Positions 36,519-48,500 of a DNA stretch of 64,000 nt are shown piece after piece (the stretch's first letter is position 1; each line of letters begins with the position of its first letter). Source of the stretch: Pipra filicauda (Eukaryota > Chordata > Aves > Passeriformes > Pipridae); NCBI RefSeq assembly GCF_003945595.2, contig NW_024104367.1, positions 357,617 to 421,616 of the forward strand, given 5' to 3'. A model generated the notes under the pieces. The model saw only the letters and a program-made list of their open reading frames with translations, was not told where the DNA came from and did not search any database. Both the position numbers and the translations under genes were made by a program.

Positions 36519-36590
36519 TGTTGTGGTTTAACCTCAGAGACAGACAAGCACTGCAGAGCCACTCACTCAGCCCCACACCCAGAGAACCCA
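36519..36590. mobile_element. Possible avian LTR terminal fragment
   Basis: CTGTTGTGGTTTAACCTCAG followed by GACAAGCACTGCAGAGCCAC and TCACTCAGCCCCACACCCAG resembles the terminus (TGTTGTGGTTTAACC...) of a common avian endogenous-retrovirus LTR, as I remember it. Only about 70 bp matches, with no TATA box or polyadenylation signal nearby, so it would be a degraded stub. Orientation and family are uncertain. Confidence 0.4.
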
Positions 36591-36811
36591 ATTATTCTTG
36601 GAAATCCCACATGAAAGTACAACAGGTGACACACATATTGCACAGTAAAAGATGTTCCTGTTGAGTGTAAGGACAAAGAAGTTGGAGTAAAGCACTAGAA
36701 GAAGTTTCTCAGGGATGCTGTGTAATTCTTGGATGGAAAACGTGATCTAGCCCAGAAGTTGGCCCTAATTTGTGTGGTATTATTCTAATACTGTATGATA
36801 TGCTTGCCTTA

Positions 36812-37080
36812 GAATCATAGAATCCTTAAAGTTTGGAAAAGACCTCCAAGATCATTGAGTCCAACCTTTGAGCAAACACCACCTTGTCAACGAGATGAGA
36901 GCACTGAGTGTCGTGTCCAGTCCTTTCTTGAACATCTCCAGGGATGGTGATTCCACCACCTTCCTGGGCAGCCCCTTGCAAGGCCTGACCACACTTTCAC
37001 TCTTTTCAGTGAAGTTCTTCCTGATATCCTACCTGAACATCCCCTGGCACAGCTTGAGGACATTTCCTCTTTTCCTATTG
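36812..37080 (-). mobile_element. CR1 fragment, group B
   Basis: Starts AGAATCATAGAATCCTTAAA, then TTGGAAAAGACCTCCAAGAT and TCATTGAGTCCAACCTTTGA. It runs through GGATGGTGATTCCACCACCT and GAAGTTCTTCCTGATATCCT to CATTTCCTCTTTTCC. Its 5' limit abuts the left arm of an inverted repeat at 37081. Confidence 0.92.
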
Positions 37081-37212
37081 AGTCCTAATTCCTGGCCTCA
37101 AAGACTTTTTGTACTCCTTCCCTTCCATTTGACTCCTAACTAGGGAAATTACTTCCAAAAAATGAATAAGAGCAAAAATTAAAAAAAAAAAAAAAATAAT
37201 CCACAAAAACTT
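37081..37212 (-). repeat. Inverted repeat, left arm
   Basis: The reverse complement matches 38012-38150 at about 85% over the 100 bp beside the A/T run (15 mismatches). The core GGAAGTAATTTCCCT is shared, with a poly-A run in this arm and a matching poly-T run in the other. The family is not recognised. Confidence 0.85.
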
Positions 37213-38011
37213 GTGGTCCCATCTATTTCCAAACCTAAACACAGATGACTCCAGGAGACTGAGTGCTGGCCTGAACCAGTTCATGTCTCTTTAGTTATCG
37301 AAAACTTGAACTGATAAATATTGCTGCAAAAATTAAGAGTTCTTCAGTACTGTCAACAAACATATCAATACTATTTGATCTAAGATGTTTCTTGAATTCT
37401 TTGTTAGACTTTAGAAAAAAGTTTTCCCATTTCTCAAAGGAATGATTTGATACATGAGAAGAGTTAGATTCAATCCCAGATGTATTTCTCCTCTTGTCTC
37501 ACCTCTGTTCCCCTCCAGGGAAAGTGTTCACCAGTTATTCTGTAAAACCTGATCTTTTGTGAGGATTAATTTATGAAAGGATGTGAGATAATGATAGGAG
37601 AGAACTTATACATACATTAGAGAAATTACAGTAAGCAACTCGTGATCACTGTCAGACATTAGATGTCATCCTCCATCAGTCTTTCTCTTAAAACATGAGG
37701 ATAATTACTTTTATCTCCCCCCTACTGTGCTTTGAAATCTACATGCCTGAAAATTTGCAGATATTTCAGGGTTAGACGGCATTTGTACTTGAAAAGGAGT
37801 CAGTTTAGAAATAACTTACAGAACTATAGATCAGCTGCAACTGTTTTAATGAAAAAGTGCCAGAGAAACAAAGAAGACAGCATTTGATTAATGTAGAAAC
37901 TTCAGTCCGGGACTGTCAGAGCTTTGTATGTTGTCATCACACTGAAAATATAATGGATGTGATCAGGAATGCCATCCATCTTCCATTGTTGCAGACTCAA
38001 TTTAAGCCAAA
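37213..38011. other. Unique spacer between inverted repeat arms
   Basis: About 800 bp with no gene or repeat recognised. Confidence 0.5.
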
Positions 38012-38150
38012 GGTTTCTATGGATTTTTTTTATTTTATTTTTTTTTTTTTAATTTTTGCCCTCATTCATTTTTTGGAAGTAATTTCCCTGGTTAGAATTC
38101 TAATGGAATGGAAGGGGCAGAAAAAGTCTTTGAGGTCAGGAACTGAGATT
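38012..38150 (+). repeat. Inverted repeat, right arm
   Basis: Partner of 37081-37212 in opposite orientation. Length differs by about 8 bases, all in the T-run. Both arms happen to read LIFALIHFLEVISLV in one frame, a consequence of shared DNA and not evidence of a protein. A transcript across both could fold into a long duplex. Confidence 0.85.
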
Positions 38151-38354
38151 CAGGCCTGAGAAAATTCAGAGCACATTGAAATTGTTACATTGCAAAGTTG
38201 TCTTTGATTAATCAAGAAAGCTCAGAAGAGGAGAGGGGTCTAGGAAGAGTGAGGTGATATTTGAAAGAATTTAAAATCTTGCTTGAAAAACACAGATCAG
38301 GTGCACAAATTATTCTGTAAACACTGGAGCTCATGAAGCTTCTTTCCTGTGGGT

Positions 38355-38466
38355 TTGGACTGAGCAATCTGACCTAGTTGAAGATGTCCCTGCTCATTGC
38401 AGGGGGATTGGACCAGATGTCCTTTGGAGGTCCCTTCCAACCCAAACCATTCTATGATTCTATGAA
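38355..38466 (+). mobile_element. CR1 3' fragment, group A
   Basis: Sense CR1 tail: GAGCAATCTGACCTAGTTGA, GATGTCCCTGCTCATTGCAG, then CCTTCCAACCCAAACCATTC and TATGATTCTATGAA. Two clean octamers remain. Confidence 0.93.
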
Positions 38467-38814
38467 TAATAACTAATTATGTTCAAAATAATAATTTAAC
38501 CACATATAGAAATGCTTATAAGAGCTGATCTATCAGAAGGTGTAGGGTCACATTATGAGGTTTTCCCACTGTGAGGCACTTTTAAGTTCTCAGCTCCCTT
38601 AGCTACCAGTTTTTTATATCATATTAATGACAAAAATTTAAGGTAGAATACCTTATGTCTCCCAATGTAGTTGTTTTTGAAAATGAATAATTGTTAAAAA
38701 GTTTTCAGGAGAGACATGAACACAGGTACTTATGATACCTTAAGTCTTATTTCCAAAAAACAAATGAAAGAGGGGGGAGAAATGTAAAGACATTACTAAT
38801 ACTCTGTTCATTAC
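38467..38814. other. Unique AT-rich sequence
   Basis: About 350 bp between two CR1 copies; nothing recognised. Confidence 0.5.
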
Positions 38815-39500
38815 AGAAACACAGAATATTTAGGGTTGGAATGGACCTCTGGAGATGATCCAGACCAGGCAGAGTCACCTGGAGCAGGTGACACAGGAAT
38901 GTGTCCAGAGAGGAAGACTCCACACCCTCCCTGGGCAGCTGTTCCAGTGCTCTGCCACCCTCAATGGAAAGAAGTTCTTCCTTGTGTTGAGGTGGAACTT
39001 CTTGTGCTTTAGTTTGTGGCCATCAGTCCTTGTCCTGTCCCTGGGCACCACTGAACAGAGTCTGGTGCCATCCTCTTGGCACGGGCCTTGGAGATATTTA
39101 AATGCATTTAATGATCCCCTCTCAGTCCTCTCCAGACTGAGCAGGCCCAGCTCCCACAGCCACTCCTCATGAGAGAGATGCTTCAGACCCCTCATCATCT
39201 TTGTGCCTCGGCTGGACCCTCTGCAGTAGCTCATTGTCCTTCTTGAACTGTGGAGACCAGACAAACATTAGGGTTGAGTAGAGGGGCAGGATCATCTCCC
39301 TGACCTGCTGGCCACACCCTTCCCAATGCATCCCAGGACCCCCCTGCCCTCCTGGCTTCAGGGGCACAGTGCCAGCTCATGGAGAACTGGTCATCCACTG
39401 AGAGCTCTCTGCAGATCTGCTCTCCTACACTTGCTTTGGTTGAACTCCATCATGGTTCTCTCTGCCCAGCTCTGTACTCTCCTGGATAACTCCTGTAATG
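38815..39500 (-). mobile_element. Long CR1 fragment, group D
   Basis: Minus-strand CR1 starting ACAGAAACACAGAATATTTA, then GGGTTGGAATGGACCTCTGG. It runs through GGAAAGAAGTTCTTCCTTGT, CAGCCACTCCTCATGAGAGA and TTCCCAATGCATCCCAGGAC. It reaches the ORF2 C-terminal region, where the minus strand encodes EMILPLYSTL. The stretch to about 39500 (TTGAACTCCATCATGGTTCT) also follows CR1. It is frameshifted throughout and inactive. Confidence 0.9.
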
Positions 39501-40147
39501 TGACTCCTGTGCTCATCCCAGGGACACTGCCAGCATTTCTCTACCTCATAATCACCCATTTGGTTTCTTTAATTGTTGTCATGTGATTACAGGTTCCCAC
39601 AGAGACTAATAGCCATTGCCACTGGTTTATTGATATTCAATTATATCCGTTCTCTGATCCTATGCTGTAGTCCCTTTCACTTTCTTAATTTGAGAGATGT
39701 CTGGGCATTATGTTGTTGGTTTCTTCTTTAACCTACATAGCAGCAGATTAATATAATTTCTTCCTCAATAAATGATATGTTGTTCAGGTTTATCCATCTT
39801 CTGGTAAGGAAAATAAAGCATCCTGGATGCTACAGTTTGAATAATACACTCATGTGAGGAATAAACCTATTTCTATTCCACCTACTACCCCAATTATTTT
39901 GGGGACACTTAATTTTGTGGATCATTTGTGGGACTCATTGACAACCAGATCAAGCTTCATGTTCTTGTAATTACTGCCTCTGTAGGAAGTTAATTCCTTA
40001 TAATGGAGATGAAAACACTGGTAAGAGCTGGAATCAATCTGTCCCTCAGTTGTAAGTTATTGGCTCTCAGGTGCTAGTGATGAGTTCCTGCAACTGTTTC
40101 AGAGATGTAGTAATTTCAAATATTTTTTTTAGTCCTTTAAAGTCTAA
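39501..40147. other. Unique sequence
   Basis: No gene or repeat is recognised; AT-rich. Confidence 0.5.
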
Positions 40148-40300
40148 AATGGAGTTTTCTGGGTTAAAAGGGACCTTTTGAGGTCATCTGAAAGGAGGAG
40201 GGACATTTTCAACTAGATCAGGTTGCTCAAAGCCCCATCCCACCTGACTGAATGTTCCCAGGGGTGGGGCACCTGCCGCCTCTCAAGGCAACAGAACGTA
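40148..40300 (-). mobile_element. Diverged CR1 fragment, group A
   Basis: Minus-strand remnant: TTCTGGGTTAAAAGGGACCT, GAGGAGGGACATTTTCAACT, GATCAGGTTGCTCAAAGCCC, GTTCCCAGGGGTGGGGCACC. The octamer tail is lost. More diverged than other group A copies. Confidence 0.8.
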
Positions 40301-40862
40301 ATTGCTCTGCTCTTCTTCACCACAGGGATTGGTGATTTAACACATTTTTCTGGGTATTTTCCCTCTTATTCCTGGATCAAGTGCTATCTCCTTGAATTCC
40401 TACTGAGCTACATCCTCTCAGGCACCTTTATTCTCAGCAATGGAGAAGATGTTGTTTGTCATTGTTTGTGACAGGCACAATATCAATATCACAAAGCCCA
40501 GAGGGAATAAAAGAATAAATACTTGATAAACATATGATTTAAGATTAACAGTTGTCTGGTGAAGACTGGGGATAAAACATCACATGAAGGCATTACTTGC
40601 CTGGAGTGCATAACTGCTTTAGCAGTCAGGACTGACTGAAACAGAGCCCAGTGGAAGTATCATTTCAGAGGATGTTTATCTCAATTGCAATCCTACCTCT
40701 GCTCTAGACATCCAGCGAAAAGTTGGGAACTATAATGGTGCATTCCTTGGGTGAGATGAAGACAAGTCCTCTGTGAGTGGTAGCTTGTATTCTCATGGCA
40801 CTATAGGTCCAAGAAGAGGAGAAATACTCATAGATATGACAATCCACTTCTATGAATTATTC

Positions 40863-40886
40863 ATATATATATATATATAAATATAT
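40863..40886. repeat. (AT)n microsatellite
   Basis: Eight to nine AT units followed by an interrupted extension. Confidence 0.92.
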
Positions 40887-42268
40887 GGCTGATTCTGCAA
40901 TAAGCACATTTTTTACTGACTTTCTGGGCTTCTGTTTGTAAACAGAAACACCAAAATATCACAAATATCTGTCTGCTTCTGCTGTCACTTGTGGTTTTCG
41001 GTGGCAGCTGCAACAGATATTTCTGCTGAGAGAAAAAAAAATCAAACCTTAGTACTCCAGGCAAAGGAAAATTTCTTTAGCAATCAAGAAGTGATTGCAC
41101 TCGGTGATTGTTTCTACTGGCAAATGACAGTGATTAACGCTCTGCCAGTGCTTCTCAACATTTTGGAAGTACAAGCCTCTTTTGGTTCATCTGTGTCTGT
41201 GGCATATTATTCTCAGCAGCAGCTCAGTTTCTTCAAGACTCAGGAAGAGAAGAAATTATAACTGATTTCAGCAAGTACTGACACTCGTTCACTCCCACAA
41301 GGAACTGAGCTGCTGCCAGAAAGTAAAAGCGGCATCAAATTTTGCAGGCAATAATCACAGCCTACACTTGCTCCTCTCTTACATCTGGTCCCTGGAGAAG
41401 CTGAGGAGTTGTTGACTGCTGTATGTGATGTTTTAGACTCCCTTTGAACTCCCTGGTCATGACTTCGGATGTGGGATGAAGAAGGAAAGGTAGCACTGCT
41501 ACCATATTTTCATCATCACTGGAAAAATACCAATCCTGGAGTGCTGCTGCTTCTGTTTCTAAAAAAGGCTCAGCCAAATTTTAACAAAATACCCAAAGCA
41601 AGAGAGAAATTCTGAATTTGTCTCTTTCCTCTGATGTCACCTTGAAAAACCTTTACAGATCAATTATGAACTAAGCAGGGAGCTGACAAAGGGCTTCGCT
41701 CTCTTTAAAATTGCTCAGTTCTCTCCAAAATGCAGGAACAGATGTTCTTTGAGCTGGCCTGTCAAGTTTTTATCCTTCTCATTTCCCTGCTCTGAGTCTG
41801 CCTGGTCTCCTTGGGCCAGTTTCTCATTGCATTTAGACTCCAAAGTTCTAAAGCAAAGGAGGGATCACATTTTAGTTTACACCAAGGCACATCAATGCAC
41901 TTGAGGGCAAGCAAGATTTGCTGTGGTAACAGTTCAGCAAACACTCAGATCCACGGGCATCCATAAGGTTAAGGAAGAGCTTAATCAGGGTTTTAAGCTG
42001 GAGTGAGTGTTACCAAAAAAATCTCTTCTGGTTCTCAAAAAAAAAAATAAGAAACTTCTCATGACTCCAACATGCACTGAAATAGAAACCTTTGACCATT
42101 CATTTTTATCATGTTGTTTCTGATTTAGTTTCTGCTCTGAGAAGAAGACCTGGATAAAGTGATAATTTCCATTAAAAAAATCCAACCTGATGGTGGTATC
42201 ACCTTCCCTAATTTGGCTTTATCAGTGAGATTTATGTGCAAATGATACATTTCTATGCAGTTCCTAAA

Positions 42269-42367
42269 CGACGCTGCTAATTCCAGCCCCTCAATGTGTC
42301 CCACAGACGCCCCGTGTGGTGTCTGTGGGCGAAGCACATAAACAGAGGAGTTTCTGCGAGCGCAGCG
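42269..42367. other. CpG-dense segment with perfect 9-bp stem-loop
   Basis: Eight CpG dinucleotides fall in 99 bp, in a window otherwise strongly CpG-depleted and outside any recognised repeat. Within it, CCCACAGAC (42300-42308) pairs perfectly with GTCTGTGGG (42321-42329) across a 12-base loop. It could be a small regulatory element, a young unrecognised insertion or a structured RNA. There is no TATA box or exon context. Confidence 0.5.
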
Positions 42368-42757
42368 TCAGGATCAGCATTTTGTTAAAAACTTGCTTTT
42401 CCAAAGGGTATGAATTTGCCTGTTTATTCCAGTGCAGCAGCAAAAAGAACTGAAGATTTCGCTGTGTTTGGATGGGATCATAAATGCTGGTTTGCACCTC
42501 ATTTAAATGCTACTGGTAAACACAGATTTTTGAGTACAATTATGTTTTTTTACGAGGCGTGAAAATGCTGCATGGTCAGATACCAGTCAAAGAAATTACA
42601 CCTTTTAAAAGTATTCTTATAAAGTGATGTTTAAAACCCTCAAATGACTACTACTGAGATTTCAATCATGTTCTTAATAGCATTTAAAAATAAAATAATT
42701 TTGTTATTCTCCATGCTAAGCAACCTTCCAAATTACTTCCTGAAAGAGATTATAATC

Positions 42758-42779
42758 ATTTATTTATTTATTTATTTAG
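42758..42779. repeat. (TTTA)n microsatellite
   Basis: Five perfect units. Confidence 0.92.
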
Positions 42780-43669
42780 ATTTTAACCACTGATGTAGTG
42801 AATGGCAATTCAGGAGATCTTAGTTCAGTCCTATCTTAAATTTTCTGTGTTATGTATAATTTACTCAGTCTCTCATATTCTCAGTTTTTTCATCTGTAAA
42901 ATGGGAGAGAAATTATTTCTTTTACCAATCCCTGTTCTTTTATGCTTTACTGGAAGTACTGCAGTCAAATTTCAGTAATGGAAATATTACAGTCAAACTC
43001 GAGCAAGTGGGACTTTTTTTGGGTGAGAAAAGCCTTTTTAGAAAAATAAATATTAAAAATATATATTAAAATAAATATTAGAAAAATAAATTAATCACCT
43101 CCTTGGATTATGGCAAGTGCCAAACAAACTTTGTGGTTGCAACAAAATTAAGAATAACTTTGTCTTTTTTCAATTTTGAAATGTAGCAATATGTTAATGT
43201 TTGTCTCTTTTCTATGTACTGGTTCTTGGATGTAAAAATCATTTCAGTTCAGAAATCTGGGAGTATTTTCGCTGTTTTACTCTAGAACTGGAATGACATA
43301 TTGTATTGTTAATTCAAAAATGCTGTGACGTGTTTTGCAGTCACAGCATGTTTCCCTTTTTGACTTTTCTGTTAAGACTACAATCACATTAGAAAAATTA
43401 TATTTATCTTTGCTGACTGTTTTCTTCACATGGTGACACATGGAAATATCCAGGTTTTTTGGTTGTCTTCTCAAAAACCGTTCCACTTTGAAAATACCCG
43501 TAGGAAACTTGCCTACATTGTTTTCCTTATGCTCCAGCTGTCTCAGAAACATCCTTGTCTGATTGAGGAATTAACAAAACTCAACAAATTGCTCTTGTAA
43601 CTCAGAGATTATGGTCAAGAAAATGATATAAAGAAATATGAGTCTCTCCATACCGTATTTCTATTATAT

Positions 43670-43880
43670 CACAGAATCATGGAATCACAAAATAGTTTGA
43701 GTTGGAAGGGACCTTTGGGATCATCTCATTCCACCCCCCTGCCATGGGCAGGGACACCTTCCACTAGCCCATGTTGCTCCGAGCCCCATCCAACTTGGCC
43801 TTGAACACTTCCAGAGATGGAGCACCCACAATTTCTCTGGGCAACCTGTGCCAGGGCCTCACCACCCTCACAATAATTTT
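43670..43880 (-). mobile_element. CR1 fragment, group A
   Basis: Starts TATCACAGAATCATGGAATC, then TTGAGTTGGAAGGGACCTTT. Landmarks are CATGGGCAGGGACACCTTCC, CTTGGCCTTGAACACTTCCA and TCTGGGCAACCTGTGCCAGG, ending CACCACCCTCACAATAA before a T-run. Well preserved. Confidence 0.94.
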
Positions 43881-45079
43881 TTTTTCTCAATTTCTACCAT
43901 GCAGAACTTTCTTGTACCTATTACAATCCTTTAATTGATCCCCTAAATTGTCACAAATAAACATACCTAAAAATTTCAGTTATGAAATATATACGATGGA
44001 ACTCTGTAGTAAAACTATGAGAGCTTGTCTGGAAAAGCAGTGTTTTCACAGTGCAATTTAACTTTTCTTTCCCAGAACAGGTTATAGCCAAAATTCTGTA
44101 ATTTACAGTCTTCTTACTGGCCTTTCCAATAAGAGAAGCAATAAAAACAACACTGCAGTTTTGAATAGAACGATATTCAGTGCCATAAAGACACCAAAAT
44201 CTAGGTCTTCTACAAGGTTCCTCTTTCTTGCTTCAAAAATGTTCAGGCATCTTTAAGTCCTGTTTTATTGAGATTTACAATGTGACTTGGAGTTTGGCTC
44301 TCAATAGTTTATGACACAGGAGCTCTCTTACAATGTGTGTTCTGCATCTTTTGAAAACAGAGCGTGGTGAACAAGCCCAGGCAGGAAGAACTTCAGCAGG
44401 TAACAAAGCAATCCTTTGCTTCTGGTAAATAAAGTTAAATTACAATTTATAGGGTTACTTATAGAGCCCAGTGTTCCGAAGCTGTTCCCTGCTTGAATGG
44501 TTTCTGATTAAGGAACGCCCACCCTTTTTATCTTGAGATAATTCCTCATCAGATGACATCAGGGCTCTCATCCAGGTGTTCCTGGGAAGGACATATATGA
44601 GTGCCAAGCAGAAGCACAGCTCTCAGGACTTGTTAGCAGGAATTTTGACAGTGTGGTGATGGGCTTTGAATTACTTTTAAAACAGAGTGGGATTGAAGAA
44701 GTCTACACAGACGTGGTCTCTGGCACTGTATGGACCAACTGCTCCAGTGTCCTGCTCCTTGAAAGCTCCTCCCTGGCTTCAGGCAAAACTCTGGATGGAG
44801 GATGCAGTGGCCCAAGTCTCACATTGCAGGGAGATTTTGTATGAGACAATGGATATGGTTAAAATTTAGAGGAGACCAAGAAACCTAGGGTAAAATGCAG
44901 CTGCTACTGCCTGGATGGAATGTGTTGGACATGCTCCCCACACAGTGATAATCATCTGCTCAGAGGGATGGAAGGGAGAGTGAAAGGAAGTGGAGACTAC
45001 ATGGTCCCCCTTCATTCAAATCCCAGCAGAGAGGGGGAACAGGGCAGTTCTGTGAGGATCATGAGACTGTACAGTGCCT
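43881..45079. other. Unique sequence, GC rising to the right
   Basis: No gene is recognised. From about 44500 the sequence becomes GC-richer than earlier flanks. 44880-45079 may belong to the LTR-like element that follows. Frames of 60-63 codons at 44633-44869 overlap on both strands and carry no motif. Confidence 0.45.
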
Positions 45080-45569
45080 GTCAGCCAGGGCACAACCCAG
45101 TTCTACTGCTGAGCCAACAACCACGTCCAACCCCCTCCTCAGGTACCAAGCCATGATTACCCCCCTCCTACTGGGTGCGGCAGGAGAACTTTACACCGGC
45201 CAGAAATAAAAATTATTTATGACTAAAGCCACTCAAGCTCCATCTAAACCTAAAGAAATAGTATAAAAGTAAGTTGGGGATAGAGGGAAAGTTGGAGAAG
45301 ATTTCACCAAAACTGCTGGGGTCAGTTGATGGGCTGAGCCCACCTTCTGCCCCCACAGGGATGCCTTGAGTGAGAATTATACTCTACATGTGTTAAATGC
45401 TGTTATTGGTACTAGAGCTTGTGCTAGCTTAGTATAGATCAGTAGATTGCTCTAAAATTTACTTTTGCAGCCAGACACCATCACCAGTGACCATAAACCT
45501 TATTAACTTGTCATAGTTTTTATTAATAAAGGGTGTTATTGCATGAACTGCTAGAGTGAGTCCTTTACA
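45080..45569 (+). mobile_element. Candidate solo LTR of an endogenous retrovirus
   Basis: The segment has LTR-type promoter and polyadenylation spacing. TATAAAAG is at 45262-45269 and AATAAA at 45525-45530, followed by GGGTGTTATTGCATGAACTG and a terminus ending TCCTTTACA at about 45569. Polyadenylation sequence followed by TTACA resembles avian LTR 3' ends I remember. I see no convincing primer-binding site downstream and cannot place the 5' TG. It could instead be a chance promoter-like array. Confidence 0.45.
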
Positions 45570-48500
45570 GGTGCTGGCAGTTACCAGCAGCAGAAAACAC
45601 CTTGGCAGGGCCTGCTGAGGGGTCTTCACTCTGCTGAGTCCTCCCTAAGAAGGGCAGTCAAAGCACCCTCTGACCTTGTGAATCTGTTGGAGAAGGGTCT
45701 CATTACAAGACACTGACAGACTGTGGGACACAAGGGTATCAACTTTCCTGGGGGCACCGACAGGCAAAAATCTAAACTCTCCCTTCCAGGTGACATTTGG
45801 CACTGGAGGTGGTGGTGGTTTCACAGGTCAGAGGTGCACCCCAGATTAAAAGTCAAGTTGTCAAGTGAAGGAGCTACAGCAGGAGGTGGAAGACTGTAAT
45901 CTATCCATGCTTTCAGTGAGAGTTTGGATCAGGATACCTCAGATCAGAGATCTTGCCCAGTATCTGTTACTCTTTATTATCCCACATGTTGTGCTTCTCA
46001 GTCTTCCTGGAGAACCTTTGTCTTTCCTTCTGCAGTTAGATTTAATTACAAGCAATAGGTGGCAAGTCAGAAACAATATGCTGGGCTAATAAATTGCCTG
46101 TGCAGGAATCATGTTGCATATTAGGAAAGCTCTGAGAACACTTAGGAGGGGCACAGGTTAAGAGACAGGAAACATTTCACACTGTCATCATCTGCAAAGT
46201 TATTACTCTCCTGGACAGCTACAAATGACAGGCTGAAATATTTGCATGGTTAATGTTTGGATGCATATTTACACATATCCCGAGTATCCAGCGGGGCACA
46301 TACTCCTAAACTGAAGTTGAGCAGGTATTTATTTATATTTCTTACATTCTTTGAAATGTATTTTATCTAATTTTTTTTCTTATAATTTGTTTATTTTATT
46401 TAGCTGCTTAGCAGCACACAAACAAACATGCATACACAGATTCATATATCACTGAATCTGTCTTTTCATCTGAATTTTGAAGATATTGAGCTGATCCTCA
46501 CAGCTTGGTCCTTAAGGACCAGTTCCTCATACAAATTCACCAGCAGTAATTCAAAGAAACATGTAAGGTTAAAGAGGAAATACTATCTTTGCTGTCACAG
46601 TGAGAGGAAAATGCCTCTCGTGCATTTCACTGACTATAAAGCATTTGTTCCCTGATGTTATTTTCAAGTCTGGTAAAACATATATTTGTCAGAGTTTAAA
46701 CCAACAGAAGTATAAGAAATCAGCAGGAATCCCATTTCACCTCATTTATTGGCACCCTCACCAGAGGTATTAGTCATATTGAGCACTAATGAATTATTTA
46801 AGAGATATTTAATGCTTGGAATTGTGGGCAAACAGCCAAATAGATGTCTTTCAGAATTTTTCTCTTCTAATAGGAGCCCTAGGATATTTTAGCTAATAAA
46901 TGTCTGTGTTCTCACAGATCAACTGTTTGTACAATAGAATCCATCTCTGAAGCTAAAAGTGGGCATCCCAGGAAAGAAATGGGCATCCTGTGGTGAAGAA
47001 ACAGAGCTGAAAGATGTGTAGAGACAGAGATTACTTCGGATCTGCCCAAATGTGCTCCATATTTTTGTCACTGGAGGCAGTGGCAGAAGGGAGGTTTGCA
47101 TGAGCTGGAAGATAGAAAGGTTTTAACAGTCCAGTAAGGACAAAATAAATATGAATTAGAGCTACTACCTGTAATCCACAATTGCACCATTTACCTGAAG
47201 ATCGTGTTCCAGATCTATCTGTACTGAAACCAAGCCATGGGGCTGAAATTACTCTCCAGGTACTGACAGATATTAAAGCTCTATAGTTGGCCATGAAGTA
47301 CCACTGTCTAACCTCAGAAATAATATGGCTCAGACCCCATTTGGAAGAACATATCCAATAAGCAGAGAGGAATAAATCACCTCCATAGTTTTGCAAGAAT
47401 AAATTGTCTCTTCAGTTCTTATTTCTGTCCTCACAAACTATGCACAGTCCTGAAGAAAACACCAGAAATAGACTCAAGTGCCAGTAAAAATATGTGAGAA
47501 GATGTGATCAGCTTAGATAACAAAAAAAAAGAAACAAAACCAAAACCAAACACCCTCTAGCAGAAGCCAAACCCTCAAAGGGAAGTCATAAAATGGTGGA
47601 AAACACTTTGGTAAGTTAAGCTTTGCCTTGTATTTAACCACCACTAGTTATTTCAGTCTGCTGTTTAGGGGCAATCCTGATTCTTTAACATATCTTTCTA
47701 AAGAAAAGTGACTTAGCAGTTTGTCTGTGCCTTTTAAATTTTTATTCCAGTGCCTAACTGCTTAGTACTGGCATGACCTCACAAGGAAAAATAGTCTTCA
47801 CATCAGAGGCAAATCAAAGGAAGAATTGTTTTAACTTAAAGTGTTTGACTGGTTTGGGTAGAAGTTGGTTTCCAGATGACTTCAGGGTCTGGGGATTATG
47901 ATTTGAGTACCTGAATGCTATAAATACCAGTCTAGAAAAAAAGCTAAAGGGATAGAAAAAAATTAAAACCATAAGTAATTATTGGTTCTGATTCTTAAAT
48001 GCATTATGAAGGAAATAACAAGAAAAGTCAATGCTGACATCCATTAAGGAAGGGATTACTTTCCTCTGGGTTGGACAGAAAGGTCCAGAAGTCATTATCA
48101 GGTCTGCTAAATCCAAAATAGATTAAGTTTCCAAGAGTATTCTGAGCAAAACTGTGTTTTGAGCCGAGTTTGGATCCTGGAGTTCAGTTTTGCTCCTGAA
48201 GAACCCACAATAAAAATTTCCATTTATTCGAGAAGACCATAAGAGATCAGAGATTTTTTTTCTTTGTTCCTGTTGATGTCACACAGGCATTTAGATTGTT
48301 TTTCAGTCAATTAAAAACACACTTCAGGAATGAATGCTTGTCCCTGTAGTGCCTGTTCTCCCAGCCTTGCTTGCCCTGAGTCTCATGGCAGCAATAGCTG
48401 TCACACATGCACTTACATTAAGTACTATGTTGACATTAAAGGAATTGGGAAAAGTGCCCTAAAGAGTATTCCCCTCCCAACACTCCTCCAAGCAGAAGGT

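Larger units (their letters stand above)
40301..43669. other. 3.4-kb CR1-free stretch
   Basis: Contains an (AT)n run (40863-40886), a CpG-dense hairpin segment (42269-42367) and a (TTTA)n run (42758-42779). AT-rich tandem-like sequence lies at 43039-43092. Open frames up to 91 codons (40989-41261, 43277-43552) have no recognised domain. Confidence 0.5.

Noticed and set aside
37840..38159. Hydrophobic peptide shared by both inverted repeat arms
   Set aside because: The shared peptide reflects DNA duplication and a poly-T run; the frames differ upstream and there is no gene structure.
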